DNA of 15,553 nucleotides from Fidelibacterota bacterium. Its GTDB lineage: Bacteria > Fidelibacterota > UBA2242. How positions within the stretch are numbered: position 1 is the first letter of the stretch; the number at the start of each line of letters is the position of its first letter. The stretch is from contig QNCV01000027.1 in assembly GCA_003645845.1 (NCBI GenBank), forward strand, positions 1 through 15,553. Reading direction: 5' to 3'. The notes beneath the pieces are model-generated. The model did not search any database, had not been told where the DNA came from, and was given only the letters and a program-made list of their open reading frames with translations. Made by a program: the position numbers and the translations under genes. Of the stretch, positions 1 to 8,012 are shown piece by piece.

Positions 1-1041
1 GCCCGGGTAATTCTGATGTCTCATCTCGGACGGCCGAAAGGTGAAAAAAATCCGAAATTCAGCCTGAAACCGGTTGCCGAGCGTCTGGGTGAACTTATTC
101 CGAACAGGGTGTATTTCGCACCGGATTGCATCGGTGAGGAAGTAAAAAAGATGGTATCCGAATTGGAAGACGGCGAAGTGTTGTTACTTGAGAATCTCCG
201 TTTCCATAGTGAAGAAACCAAAAACGACCCTCAGTTTTCGGCCCAACTGGCGGAGCTTGGTGATATTTATGTAAATGATGCCTTTGGCACAAGTCATCGC
301 GCACATGCGTCTATGGCCGGCGTCGCCGAGCATTTTGAGCAGCGGGCGGCCGGTTATCTGCTCCAGAAAGAACTTCACTATCTTCAGGATTATCTGTCGG
401 AACCCAAAAAACCCTATACCGCCGTTCTTGGTGGCGCCAAAGTGACCGGTAAAATTGAAATTATCGAGAAACTCTTTGGCAAAGTCGATAATATTCTGAT
501 CGGTGGCGGTATGGTTTTTACCTTTTTGAAAGCGAAAGGTTTGGAAATCGGTAAATCTCTGCTGGAGGAGGATAAAATTGAGTTAGCCAAAGAAACGCTT
601 GAAAAAGCCAAAGAATTTGGGTGTAATATTTATCTGCCAACTGATATTGTGGTGGCGCAAGAAGTCAGTGAATCGGCCGTACCCGATGTCGTTCCGGTTG
701 ATGCAATTCCGGCGGATCAGATCGGCGTTGATATCGGGCCCGACAGCACCATGCTATTTACGAACATTCTGAATGAAAGCAATACGGTTCTTTGGAATGG
801 TCCGATGGGAGTTTTTGAAATTCCACAATTTTCCACCGGCACTGAATCCATTGCCAGAGCCCTGGCTGACATCACTAAAAAAGGCGCTGTGACTGTGGTT
901 GGTGGTGGAGATTCCGCTTCAGCGATAAAAAAATTGAAGATGTCCGATAAGGTGACGCATGTATCGACCGGTGGAGGCGCGTCGCTTGAGTTGTTAAGCG
1001 GAATGGAATTGATTCCGGTAAATTTAATTTCGACGAAGTAG
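1..1041 (+). CDS. pgk: Phosphoglycerate kinase (5' end cut by the window edge)
   Basis: Glycolytic enzyme that transfers phosphate between 1,3-bisphosphoglycerate and ADP to give 3-phosphoglycerate and ATP in the cytosol. The reading frame is open from base 1 and begins ARVILMSHLGRPKG, which is an internal PGK motif, so the ATG at 16 is not the real start. The visible part has 346 residues; the family is usually about 390-400, so roughly 45-50 N-terminal residues lie upstream. Visible motifs are the substrate-loop SHLGRPKG, LGGAKVTGKI near visible residue 143, the hinge and nucleotide motif WNGPMGVFE, GGGDSASA near residue 301, and the C-terminal STGGGASLELLSG. All key glycine loops are intact. 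The stop is 6 bases before tpiA, so the two are almost certainly co-transcribed. Identification is certain. Confidence 0.98.
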   Translation, partial: ARVILMSHLGRPKGEKNPKFSLKPVAERLGELIPNRVYFAPDCIGEEVKKMVSELEDGEVLLLENLRFHSEETKNDPQFSAQLAELGDIYVNDAFGTSHRAHASMAGVAEHFEQRAAGYLLQKELHYLQDYLSEPKKPYTAVLGGAKVTGKIEIIEKLFGKVDNILIGGGMVFTFLKAKGLEIGKSLLEEDKIELAKETLEKAKEFGCNIYLPTDIVVAQEVSESAVPDVVPVDAIPADQIGVDIGPDSTMLFTNILNESNTVLWNGPMGVFEIPQFSTGTESIARALADITKKGAVTVVGGGDSASAIKKLKMSDKVTHVSTGGGASLELLSGMELIPVNLISTK

Positions 1042-1047
1042 GATACT

Positions 1048-1824
1048 ATGAAACGTTATATTGCTGCAGCCAACTGGAAGATGAATAAGGATGTTCCCGA
1101 GTCACGGGAATTTGTTAAAGAACTGCTCAAAAAGCTGTTGAATATCAAGGACGCTGAAGTTATATTATGCCCGCCTTTTACGTCGCTCTTTTCCATTGGT
1201 GAATTATTGAAGAAAAGTAAAGTCCGGCTGGGCGCCCAAAACATGCATTTCGCAGATTCCGGGGCTTTTACGGGTGAGATATCTGCCGGTATGCTGAAAT
1301 CTGTTTACTGCGAATACGTGATTCTCGGCCATTCCGAAAGACGTCATGTGTTTGGTGAAACCGATGAAGATATTCATAAAAAACTTTTAAAAGCCCTTGA
1401 AAAGGAACTAAAGCCAATTCTTTGTGTCGGTGAAACTCTTGAGGAGCGCCAAAGCGGGCGTACCATCGATGTCTTGAAACAGCAGTATCGGGCTGCTTTT
1501 GACGGATTATCAGACAATGACATGCGGCGATGTGCCATTGCCTATGAACCTGTCTGGGCCATCGGCACAGGTGTCGTGGCAACACCGGAACAAGCTTCCG
1601 AAGCCCATCGGGAAATCCGACAGTTGATTGCCCGGCAGTTCAGTGGTGATTTGGCGCAGGAGATGCGAATTTTGTATGGAGGCAGTGTTAAGCCTGAGAA
1701 TGCTGATGAATTGATTGCGACTGATGAGATAGACGGTTTTCTCGTGGGTGGCGCCGGCCTGAAAGTTGACTCTTTTGCTTCAATTGTTCAATCTGTTGAT
1801 AATTATTTACAAGCACAGGAGTAA
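1048..1824 (+). CDS. tpiA: Triosephosphate isomerase
   Basis: Interconverts dihydroxyacetone phosphate and glyceraldehyde 3-phosphate; a cytosolic homodimeric TIM barrel. The 258-residue length is normal. Seen in the sequence: AANWKMNK (catalytic Lys11), ILGHSERR (catalytic electrophile His95), AYEPVWAIGTG (catalytic base Glu167 followed by the flexible loop 6), YGGSV at 210-214 and the phosphate-binding VGGAGL at 233-238. Many homologues read GGASL at the last motif, so this is a mild variant. The ATG is preceded by AGTAGGAT, which overlaps the end of pgk. secG starts 2 bases after the stop. The pgk-tpiA-secG order is common in bacteria. Confidence 0.98.
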   Translation: MKRYIAAANWKMNKDVPESREFVKELLKKLLNIKDAEVILCPPFTSLFSIGELLKKSKVRLGAQNMHFADSGAFTGEISAGMLKSVYCEYVILGHSERRHVFGETDEDIHKKLLKALEKELKPILCVGETLEERQSGRTIDVLKQQYRAAFDGLSDNDMRRCAIAYEPVWAIGTGVVATPEQASEAHREIRQLIARQFSGDLAQEMRILYGGSVKPENADELIATDEIDGFLVGGAGLKVDSFASIVQSVDNYLQAQE

Positions 1825-1826
1825 GT

Positions 1827-2183
1827 GTGTATACATTCTTAATAATTTTACATGTTCTGGTTTCCATTTTGCTGACATTGGCAATTCTGATGCAGTCCAG
1901 CAAAGGCGGTGGTCTTTCCGGTACTTTTGGTGGTATGGGAGGAAGCTCGCTGTTTGGTGGTCGTGAAGCGGCAACATTTTTATCAAAATTGACCACCGGA
2001 TTGGCCGTTGCATTTTTTGCAATATCGATCCTGATCGGAATTATGACAATCCCGCGCGGGGAATCTACGAGTATTATCAAGCAGGAAGCTGACAGACGGG
2101 TTGTGCCTTCAGCGAATCTTCCGGTACCTGCCGGGACATTTGATGAAGGTTCAGACAACGAGAAACTTCCCGTGGGCAATTAA
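1827..2183 (+). CDS. secG: SecG subunit of the Sec translocon
   Basis: Small inner-membrane partner of SecY and SecE that helps SecA-driven protein export. The 118-residue product shows the SecG plan: a first membrane helix at about residues 3-22, a Gly/Ser-rich cytoplasmic loop beginning MQSSKGGGLSGTFGG and containing SLFGGREAATFL, then a second membrane helix at about 55-74. A hydrophilic tail follows. The start is GTG, 2 bases after the tpiA stop, with CACAGGAG just upstream; no in-frame ATG fits as well. Translational coupling to tpiA is likely. A leucine tRNA lies 37 bases downstream. Confidence 0.95.
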   Translation: MYTFLIILHVLVSILLTLAILMQSSKGGGLSGTFGGMGGSSLFGGREAATFLSKLTTGLAVAFFAISILIGIMTIPRGESTSIIKQEADRRVVPSANLPVPAGTFDEGSDNEKLPVGN

Positions 2184-2220
2184 AACTATTGCTGATTTCC
2201 GATAATTGTTCTTTGAGTTA

Positions 2221-2305
2221 GCCGAGGTGGTGGAATTGGTAGACACGCATGGTTGAGGGCCATGTGGGCACTAAGCCTGTACGGGTTCGAGTCCCGTCTT
2301 CGGCA
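2221..2305 (+). tRNA. tRNA-Leu, anticodon GAG
   Basis: Class II tRNA of 85 bases. The acceptor stem GCCGAGG pairs with CTTCGGC (one G-T pair), followed by discriminator A at 2305. The anticodon stem CATGG/CCATG encloses the loop TTGAGGG, which puts anticodon GAG at 2255-2257 to read CUC and CUU codons. The variable arm is long, as expected for Leu, with a GGC/GCC stem. The T arm is ACGGG-TTCGAGT-CCCGT. The 3' CCA is not encoded (the next bases are CG), so CCA must be added after transcription. I see no strong promoter in the 37 bases after secG, so the tRNA is probably processed from the pgk-tpiA-secG transcript. Confidence 0.97.
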
Positions 2306-2337
2306 CGATTTGTTAATGTGAAGCAAGAGGATGTAAA

Positions 2338-3630
2338 ATGAAGCGATTTCCAGTAAGTGTGTTTTTAGGTATATCGGTAATTATGGTAGTGTTTTCAACG
2401 CTTTCCTTTGCCCAGGGGCTGGTTGAAGCAAATGACCTGTTTCTTGCCGGAAAATATGCCGAAGCCAAAGCGATTGTTCAACCCATCGTCGATAGTGACC
2501 CCGGATATGCGGCGGCTGTTTATCTGCTTGGTAAAATTTACTACAAAATGGGTGATCTGAATAAGGCTCGTGAATTAATTGATAAGGCGATTACACTGGA
2601 TCTCGGTAATCAGGAATTTCGGGATACCCGCAATGAGATGGCCACTTTTGCGAGTAAATTGACCGAAGCATCCCGTTTGTTTAATAATGCTGATTATGAA
2701 GGCGCTAAAAAGGTCTACGAGGAAATAATTCAGGAAAATCCGAATTTTGTAAAAGCCTACATTGACCTTGGCCGTGTCTGTGTTCGGTTAAATGATCTTA
2801 TGGGGGCGGCTGAAGCTTTCGGAAAAGCCATTGAAAAAGATCCGAACAACGAAGATTACAAAAAAGAGTTTGAGTCACTTACCCGGAAATATATCCAGGA
2901 AGGCACCCAGCTAATGCAGCGAAAAAGCAATGCGGCGGCTCTGGAAAAATTTAAACAGGCGATCAGCTTAAACCCGAATGATCCGCTTGCCTATTATTTT
3001 ATGGCCGTGGTCTATCTGAATGAGAGAAATTCTGCAGAAGCGCTGGCTGCCGTTAATAAAAGCATCGAACTTGATCCCGGTTATCAAAAAGCCTTTTTAG
3101 TAAAAGGGAAAGTGTATGCCAGTATGAACGATGTGGCCGGCGCCATCAATTCTTTTAAGGAAGCCATTAAACTGGATCCGGAGTATCTGGATGCCTGGAA
3201 AAATATTGGGTATGTGTATTACAAAACAAGGCAGTATGATGAGGCGATCCCGGCCTATCGAAAAGTCATCAAACTGGACCCTAATTACGCTTCGGCTTAT
3301 GCCAATATCGGCGCAATTTATATTGAACAAAAAAAATTCAGCGATGCCGTTACAAATTTATGCAAAGCCGTGGAATTGAATCCCCGGGATGTAAATAGCA
3401 TGTACCGCCTGGCTCAGTCCTATAATAATGTTGGAAAATGTGATAAAGCCAAGGAAACCGCTCAGCGTGCTCTTCGCCTAAAAGCAAACTGGGCGCCGGT
3501 TCTGATCGAGTTGGGAATTGCCGAGCGTTGTATTGGTAACCGTACCCAGGCGAGAGAGGCTTTTCAGCTGGCAACCCGTGATCCCAAATGGAGGAAAGTG
3601 GCTGAATACGAACTGAAAACAGTGCAGTGA
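2338..3630 (+). CDS. Secreted TPR-repeat protein, function unknown
   Basis: A 430-residue protein with a Sec signal peptide (Lys-Arg start, hydrophobic core about 6-20, likely cleavage after LSFA at residue 25), so it is probably periplasmic. The rest is nearly all tetratricopeptide repeats of 34 residues, about ten to twelve units. They are most regular in the second half, with phased endings such as AIKLDPEYLDAW, VIKLDPNYASAY and AVELNPRDVNSM. There is no catalytic domain, and TPR solenoids generally act as protein-protein scaffolds. The ATG is preceded by AAGAGGAT and lies 32 bases after the tRNA, so the mRNA is probably released by tRNA processing or read through from secG. An intrinsic terminator follows. 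The partner is not evident. Confidence 0.93.
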   Translation: MKRFPVSVFLGISVIMVVFSTLSFAQGLVEANDLFLAGKYAEAKAIVQPIVDSDPGYAAAVYLLGKIYYKMGDLNKARELIDKAITLDLGNQEFRDTRNEMATFASKLTEASRLFNNADYEGAKKVYEEIIQENPNFVKAYIDLGRVCVRLNDLMGAAEAFGKAIEKDPNNEDYKKEFESLTRKYIQEGTQLMQRKSNAAALEKFKQAISLNPNDPLAYYFMAVVYLNERNSAEALAAVNKSIELDPGYQKAFLVKGKVYASMNDVAGAINSFKEAIKLDPEYLDAWKNIGYVYYKTRQYDEAIPAYRKVIKLDPNYASAYANIGAIYIEQKKFSDAVTNLCKAVELNPRDVNSMYRLAQSYNNVGKCDKAKETAQRALRLKANWAPVLIELGIAERCIGNRTQAREAFQLATRDPKWRKVAEYELKTVQ

Positions 3631-3650
3631 AAAATCAATTCATAGAGGTC

Positions 3651-3681
3651 AAAGGGTAAGGTGTAAATCTTACCCTTTTTT
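3651..3681 (+). terminator. Intrinsic terminator after the TPR gene
   Basis: A 10-bp perfect stem (AAAGGGTAAG at 3651-3660 with CTTACCCTTT at 3669-3678) has an 8-base loop and runs into a T tract through 3681. It lies 20 bases after the TPR stop and should end the pgk-tpiA-secG-tRNA-TPR transcription unit. Confidence 0.9.
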
Positions 3682-3696
3682 ATTTCGATCCGAACG

Positions 3697-3725
3697 TTGC
3701 AAGAGATGGGATTTTATTGTATTTT
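3697..3725 (+). promoter_or_regulatory. Candidate sigma-70-type promoter for the nnr-recN unit
   Basis: A -35-like TTGCAA (3697-3702) is separated by exactly 17 bases from a -10-like TATTTT (3720-3725). It sits between the preceding terminator and the ATG at 3752, giving a predicted leader of about 20 bases. The match to consensus is moderate. Confidence 0.5.
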
Positions 3726-3751
3726 TATGCGGAAAAAACGTTGAGTGGTTT

Positions 3752-5308
3752 ATGAAAGAATATATTCTCAATAACGTTGAAGCCCGGGAAGTCGATCGCT
3801 ATGCGATTGATACAATAGGCATCCCGGGTTCGGAGCTGATGGAAAGAGCCGGTTCCTATGTGTCGCTGGGGGTGAAGAAATATTTGAAACATATTCCCGG
3901 CAGTCAGATTGATGTTTTTTGCGGAACAGGGAATAATGGGGGAGACGGTTTTGTAGCAGCCCGCCAGATATCGGATTGGGGCGGCACTGTCAATATCTGG
4001 CTGGCAGGTAATCCTGAAAAAATATCGGGTGATGCCCGGATTTTTTTTCAGAAATGTAATAATAGCCGAATCTCGATCAATGTTATTTCCGAAGAGCAGG
4101 ATTTGCCGACAAAAGAAAAAGTCGCCGAAAGTGATCTGATAATCGATGCTCTTCTGGGAACCGGTTTCAAAGGAGAAGTTCGGGGTGTTATCGGAAAAGC
4201 AATTGAGTTGATTAATTCCGTAAATCGTCCCGTGATATCCGTCGATATTCCGTCGGGAGTCAGTGGTGACACCGGCCAGGTTGGCGGAATTGCCGTCAAG
4301 GCAACCAAGACCATAACAATGGGCTTTTTAAAGCGCGGGCTGTTATTTCAACCCGGCAAGCGGTTAGCCGGAGATGTTTTTCTGGCTGATCTGAAGTATC
4401 CGCCGGAAGCCTTTCGAACCCTGGATCATGAAAGTTACTTAATTGATAATAAAATCGTTGAGAATTTATTACCTCCGATCAAAGATGATACGTACAAACA
4501 TCAACAAGGCAAAGTAATTATTTTTGCCGGTTCCACCGGGATGACCGGGGCGGCCGTGTTGACTGCTCAGGCGGCCTTGCGTTGTGGAGCCGGATTGGTC
4601 GTCAGTGGAATTCCGGAAAGTTTAAACCCGATTATTGAATCGAAATTGACCGAGACCCTGTCTCTGCCGGTGTCGGAAACAAAACAGGGAACCTTTTGTG
4701 CAGAGTCATTTTCCGATGCCCGGGAACGGATTGATTGGAGTGATGTTATTGCATTCGGACCGGGAGTTTCGTCATCTACCGATGTTCGGGATTTTGGAAT
4801 TGCACTTGTTCAGTCGACGCAAAAACCGTTTATTGTTGACGCTGACGGGTTACGGATATTTCATCACAATCTTAATCTGATTAATGACATCGAAGATTTA
4901 ATTATTACTCCCCATCTGGGTGAGTTTTCCATGCTTTCGGGTATTGATCTGAAATCGATTACATCAAATATTATCGACACTGCCAGAGAATTCGTGTTAA
5001 AATTCCGGTGTACTCTGGTTTTAAAAGGTGCACCGAGTATTGTCGTCTCCCGTGATGGTACGGTTGCTGTCAACAGTACCGGAAATCCGGCCCTGGCAAC
5101 CGGTGGAACCGGAGATGTGTTGACCGGTATGATTGCCGGATTAAGAGCTCAGAAAATGAGTCCCTTTGATGCCGCCGTAAGTGCGGTTTATTTTCACGGC
5201 ATGGCGGGTGATGTGGGTCGGAAAGAATATGGTGTACGGGGACTTATTGCCGGCGACTTGTTGCCCTTTATTCCAAAAATATTACAGAAATATGAAAAGG
5301 TCGAGTAG
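3752..5308 (+). CDS. nnr: Bifunctional NAD(P)H-hydrate repair enzyme (epimerase plus ADP/ATP-dependent dehydratase)
   Basis: Repairs damaged, hydrated nicotinamide cofactors: the N-terminal YjeF_N domain epimerises R- and S-NAD(P)HX, and the C-terminal ribokinase-like domain dehydrates S-NAD(P)HX back to NAD(P)H using ADP or ATP. The 518 residues fit the fused two-domain form. The N-terminal half has GTGNNGGDGFVAAR (residues 58-71), ALLGTGFKG (133-141) and VDIPSGVSGDTG (164-175). The C-terminal half has FAGSTGMTGAAVL (258-270), DADGLR (363-368), TPHLGEF (386-392), LKGAPSIV (424-431) and the catalytic-loop NPALATGGTGDVLTG (445-459). The ribosome binding site before the ATG is weak. The stop overlaps the GTG of the next gene by one base. 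Both domains look intact. Confidence 0.95.
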   Translation: MKEYILNNVEAREVDRYAIDTIGIPGSELMERAGSYVSLGVKKYLKHIPGSQIDVFCGTGNNGGDGFVAARQISDWGGTVNIWLAGNPEKISGDARIFFQKCNNSRISINVISEEQDLPTKEKVAESDLIIDALLGTGFKGEVRGVIGKAIELINSVNRPVISVDIPSGVSGDTGQVGGIAVKATKTITMGFLKRGLLFQPGKRLAGDVFLADLKYPPEAFRTLDHESYLIDNKIVENLLPPIKDDTYKHQQGKVIIFAGSTGMTGAAVLTAQAALRCGAGLVVSGIPESLNPIIESKLTETLSLPVSETKQGTFCAESFSDARERIDWSDVIAFGPGVSSSTDVRDFGIALVQSTQKPFIVDADGLRIFHHNLNLINDIEDLIITPHLGEFSMLSGIDLKSITSNIIDTAREFVLKFRCTLVLKGAPSIVVSRDGTVAVNSTGNPALATGGTGDVLTGMIAGLRAQKMSPFDAAVSAVYFHGMAGDVGRKEYGVRGLIAGDLLPFIPKILQKYEKVE

Positions 5309-5715
5309 TGGATAAACATTTGTATAAAATTCCGGCAATTCTGTACAGTATCATGATTTTTCTTCTTTCGTCGATGCCCCAGAATCGGATTCCGCGGGTT
5401 GAAATATTTGGCTTTGACAAAATCGTCCATTTTTGTGAGTATACGATATATGCATTGACTTTAATGTTAGCCTATACCCGCGCTAAAAGACCGGCTATTT
5501 ATAAAAACGCCTTTGTCGTCAGTGTTATCACCGGGGCAGTTTATGCCGCTTCCGATGAGTTTCATCAACTTTTTGTGGCTGGACGCGATTGCAGTCTTAT
5601 TGATTTTACCGCCGATACACTGGGCTTGATTCTGGGGGCGTACCTTTTTACCCGAATCGTGAAATACCGTAATCCCGACGACGAACTTGTGTTTCGGAAA
5701 ACCTCTCATAAATGA
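5308..5715 (+). CDS. VanZ-like family membrane protein
   Basis: A 135-residue polytopic membrane protein with about four hydrophobic segments (roughly 8-22, 42-57, 66-81 and 101-117). VanZ family marks are FDKIVHF with Asp37, Lys38 and His41, then SDEFHQLFVAGRDCS (82-96), then DFTADTLGLILG with acidic residues 99 and 103. The family is named after a teicoplanin-resistance accessory protein, but most members have no known function and resistance should not be assumed. The start is GTG, overlapping the nnr stop by one base, with AAAGGT upstream. The end overlaps the next gene as ATGA, so expression is tightly coupled to its neighbours. Confidence 0.85.
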   Translation: MDKHLYKIPAILYSIMIFLLSSMPQNRIPRVEIFGFDKIVHFCEYTIYALTLMLAYTRAKRPAIYKNAFVVSVITGAVYAASDEFHQLFVAGRDCSLIDFTADTLGLILGAYLFTRIVKYRNPDDELVFRKTSHK

Positions 5716-7439
5716 TTGTGAAAAGTGGTGGAATGGGACTCAGGAAACTTACCGTAAATAGTTTTGCCATTATCGATCATTTAACGGTTCAGTTCAATGA
5801 AGGCTTTTCGGTGATTACCGGTGAAACCGGAGCAGGGAAATCAATTATTATTGATGCCTTGAATCTGACCCTTGGTGAAAAGGCGATGCCTTCAATGATT
5901 CGCGCCGGTGCGGATCGGGCTGATATTGAATGTGTTTTTACCGGTATCCCGTCTGATCACCCGGTAAATCAATTTATAAGATCAAACAACATTCCGGTTA
6001 ATGCAGATGAATTAATCCTGAAACGGGAGCTGAACGGTAATGGTCGTTCAAAAGCCTGGATCAATGGAAATTCCTGTCCGATCAACGTTCTGAAATCGGC
6101 CGGTGATTTACTGGTTGACCTGCACGGACAGCATGATCATCAGTCGCTGCTGCGTGAGGACAACCATATCGATTTTCTGGATATTTACGGTGAATATGAT
6201 TCCCTCCTGGACGATGTTCGTGAATCCTATAGAGTGCTTCGCCAATTGATTGAACGACACAAACTTCTGATCGAAAAGCGAACCATCAACCGGGAAAAGC
6301 GGGAATTATGGGAATTTCAACTGAAAGAGATCAATAAAGTTGACCCGGTTGAAAATGAATACGAAGAGTTAGTGAAGGAAAAGAAACTGCTTGACAATGC
6401 GGAAAAAATCCATCTGCTGTCGGAAGAACTGACGAATTCACTGTATGAGTCTGATGAAAATACGCTCTACCGGGAGGTTCTTGAAGTTATCCGCAAACTG
6501 GGAACCCTGAATTCCATTGATCCGGAATTTGCCGATGAACTGAAGCGTTTTGAAGAGATTAAGTACACTATCCAGGAATTATCCCGTCATCTGTCGGAAT
6601 TTAACCGGAGGATTCAATTTGATCCGAACCGTGCGGAGAGTGTAAACCAACGTTTGTTTGCTTTGCAGCAGTTAATAAAAAAGTACGGTTCCGATGTCGC
6701 CGGGGTAATTCAATACCGGACTCAGCTTGAGGAGAACCTGAACGAAGATGACGGACTGGACCGGCAGATTGAGGATATGGAAAAAGAGATTATCCGTGCG
6801 AAAGAGCATTATATAAAAGCAGCCGTATTGCTTTCCGGAGCCCGTAAAGAAACTGCCCGCAGGTTTGAAAGGGAAATCGTGAGCCTGATGTCAACCCTGG
6901 GAATCGACGGCAGCCGTTTTGAAGTCAGTATAGAAGCCGTCGAGTCCGAACAGGGCTGGGTCACGATAAATGAAAAACAGATTCATTGCGACGAATCCGG
7001 AATCGACCGCATTGTATTTAAAATAGCCACAAACCCCGGTGAGCCGCTTCGTCCGTTAGCCGATATTGTGTCCGGTGGAGAAGTATCACGAATCATGCTG
7101 GCAATGAAATCCATTTTGGCCGGCAAAGATCATATTCCGGTAGTTATATTTGATGAAATCGATACCGGTATTTCCGGCAAGGTTGCTCAAATTGTCGGGC
7201 GACACCTGAAAAATCTTTCAACCCTTCATCAGGTTATCTGCATTACCCATTTGCCCCAGATTGCCGGTCTGGGAAATCATCATTACCGGGTTTATAAAGA
7301 AACCAGCGACGGTCGTAGCCGTACAAAGATTGATTTGCTTACAAATGATGAGCGGGTTGATGAAATTGCCGGTTTGATTGGCGGTTCAACAATCACTGAC
7401 ATTACCCGTAAACAGGCTCAGGATTTATTAAAAAACTGA
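5712..7439 (+). CDS. recN: DNA repair protein RecN
   Basis: SMC-like ATPase that acts at DNA double-strand breaks in recombinational repair. Numbered from the first ATG (575 residues; the family is usually about 550-570), the N-terminal half-ATPase has the Walker A motif GETGAGKS at 37-44. A long charged coiled coil fills the middle. The C-terminal half has the ABC signature VSGGEVSR (453-460), Walker B VVIFDEIDTG (477-486) and the switch-like ICITHLPQIA (461 onward, 509-518). The first ATG overlaps the previous stop as ATGA. RecN proteins usually begin just before a motif like LRKLTVNSFAIID, so the second ATG at 5733, preceded by AGTGGTGG, may be the true start. No LexA-type box could be tested because the gene is inside an operon. 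Confidence 0.96.
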   Translation: MIVKSGGMGLRKLTVNSFAIIDHLTVQFNEGFSVITGETGAGKSIIIDALNLTLGEKAMPSMIRAGADRADIECVFTGIPSDHPVNQFIRSNNIPVNADELILKRELNGNGRSKAWINGNSCPINVLKSAGDLLVDLHGQHDHQSLLREDNHIDFLDIYGEYDSLLDDVRESYRVLRQLIERHKLLIEKRTINREKRELWEFQLKEINKVDPVENEYEELVKEKKLLDNAEKIHLLSEELTNSLYESDENTLYREVLEVIRKLGTLNSIDPEFADELKRFEEIKYTIQELSRHLSEFNRRIQFDPNRAESVNQRLFALQQLIKKYGSDVAGVIQYRTQLEENLNEDDGLDRQIEDMEKEIIRAKEHYIKAAVLLSGARKETARRFEREIVSLMSTLGIDGSRFEVSIEAVESEQGWVTINEKQIHCDESGIDRIVFKIATNPGEPLRPLADIVSGGEVSRIMLAMKSILAGKDHIPVVIFDEIDTGISGKVAQIVGRHLKNLSTLHQVICITHLPQIAGLGNHHYRVYKETSDGRSRTKIDLLTNDERVDEIAGLIGGSTITDITRKQAQDLLKN

Positions 7440-7446
7440 ACATATT

Positions 7447-7998
7447 ATGAAATTCCTTGAATTAGTTAAAAAACGTCAGTCAATCCGCAAATATGCCGAT
7501 CAAAAAGTCGATCGGTCGTTAATTGATCAGTGTATCGAAGCCGCCCGATTGGCTCCCTCTGCAAGAAATTCGCAACCCTGGTCCTTTATTGTCCTTGACG
7601 ATCCGGAAATTATTCAAAAAGTATCCCGGAAAGCATTTTCCGGTATTTATAAAACGACCCGATTTGCCGGAAAAGCGCCGGTGCTTATTGTCGTGATTAC
7701 CGAAAAAGCCGATTATATTACCAGTATGGGTAATCTGATTCGCAATGTCCGGTATAGTCTGATCGATATCGGGATTGCCTGTGAGCATCTTGTGCTTCAG
7801 GCCGAGGAGTTGGGTTTGGGAACCTGCTGGCTGGGCTGGTTCAGTGCCCGGGGAGTAAAAAGGGTGTTAAAACTAACACGCTCAACTCAAATTGATGTTT
7901 TGATTAGTCTCGGATACCCGCTGGATCCGAACTATCGTCGTGAACGAAAACGACGGTCGCTGGATGATGTCAGACATTATTTTGATCCACTGAAATAG
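7447..7998 (+). CDS. Nitroreductase family FMN-dependent oxidoreductase
   Basis: A 183-residue flavoprotein of the nitroreductase superfamily, expected to be a cytosolic FMN-binding dimer that reduces substrates with NAD(P)H. Seen: the N-terminal phosphate-binding RQSIRKY (10-16), APSARNSQPW (36-45), DIGIACEHLVLQAEELGLGTCWLGWF (helix and strand, 107-132) and the C-terminal SLGYPLD (154-160). The basic RRERKRR (164-170) follows. The actual substrate cannot be read from sequence, and the superfamily covers many reactions. It starts 7 bases after recN with no clear Shine-Dalgarno site, so it probably shares the recN transcript. No other gene follows before the hairpin at 8013. Confidence 0.9.
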   Translation: MKFLELVKKRQSIRKYADQKVDRSLIDQCIEAARLAPSARNSQPWSFIVLDDPEIIQKVSRKAFSGIYKTTRFAGKAPVLIVVITEKADYITSMGNLIRNVRYSLIDIGIACEHLVLQAEELGLGTCWLGWFSARGVKRVLKLTRSTQIDVLISLGYPLDPNYRRERKRRSLDDVRHYFDPLK

Positions 7999-8012
7999 AG
8001 AAAATTCTGACA

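Noticed and set aside
1688..2179. 163-codon open frame on the minus strand across tpiA and secG
   Set aside because: It lies opposite two certain genes, has no family-like motifs and has low-complexity Pro-rich stretches typical of antisense frames.
5308..5715. Glycopeptide resistance role for the VanZ-like gene
   Set aside because: There are no vanHAX or regulator genes nearby. The VanZ-like family is broad and mostly of unknown function.
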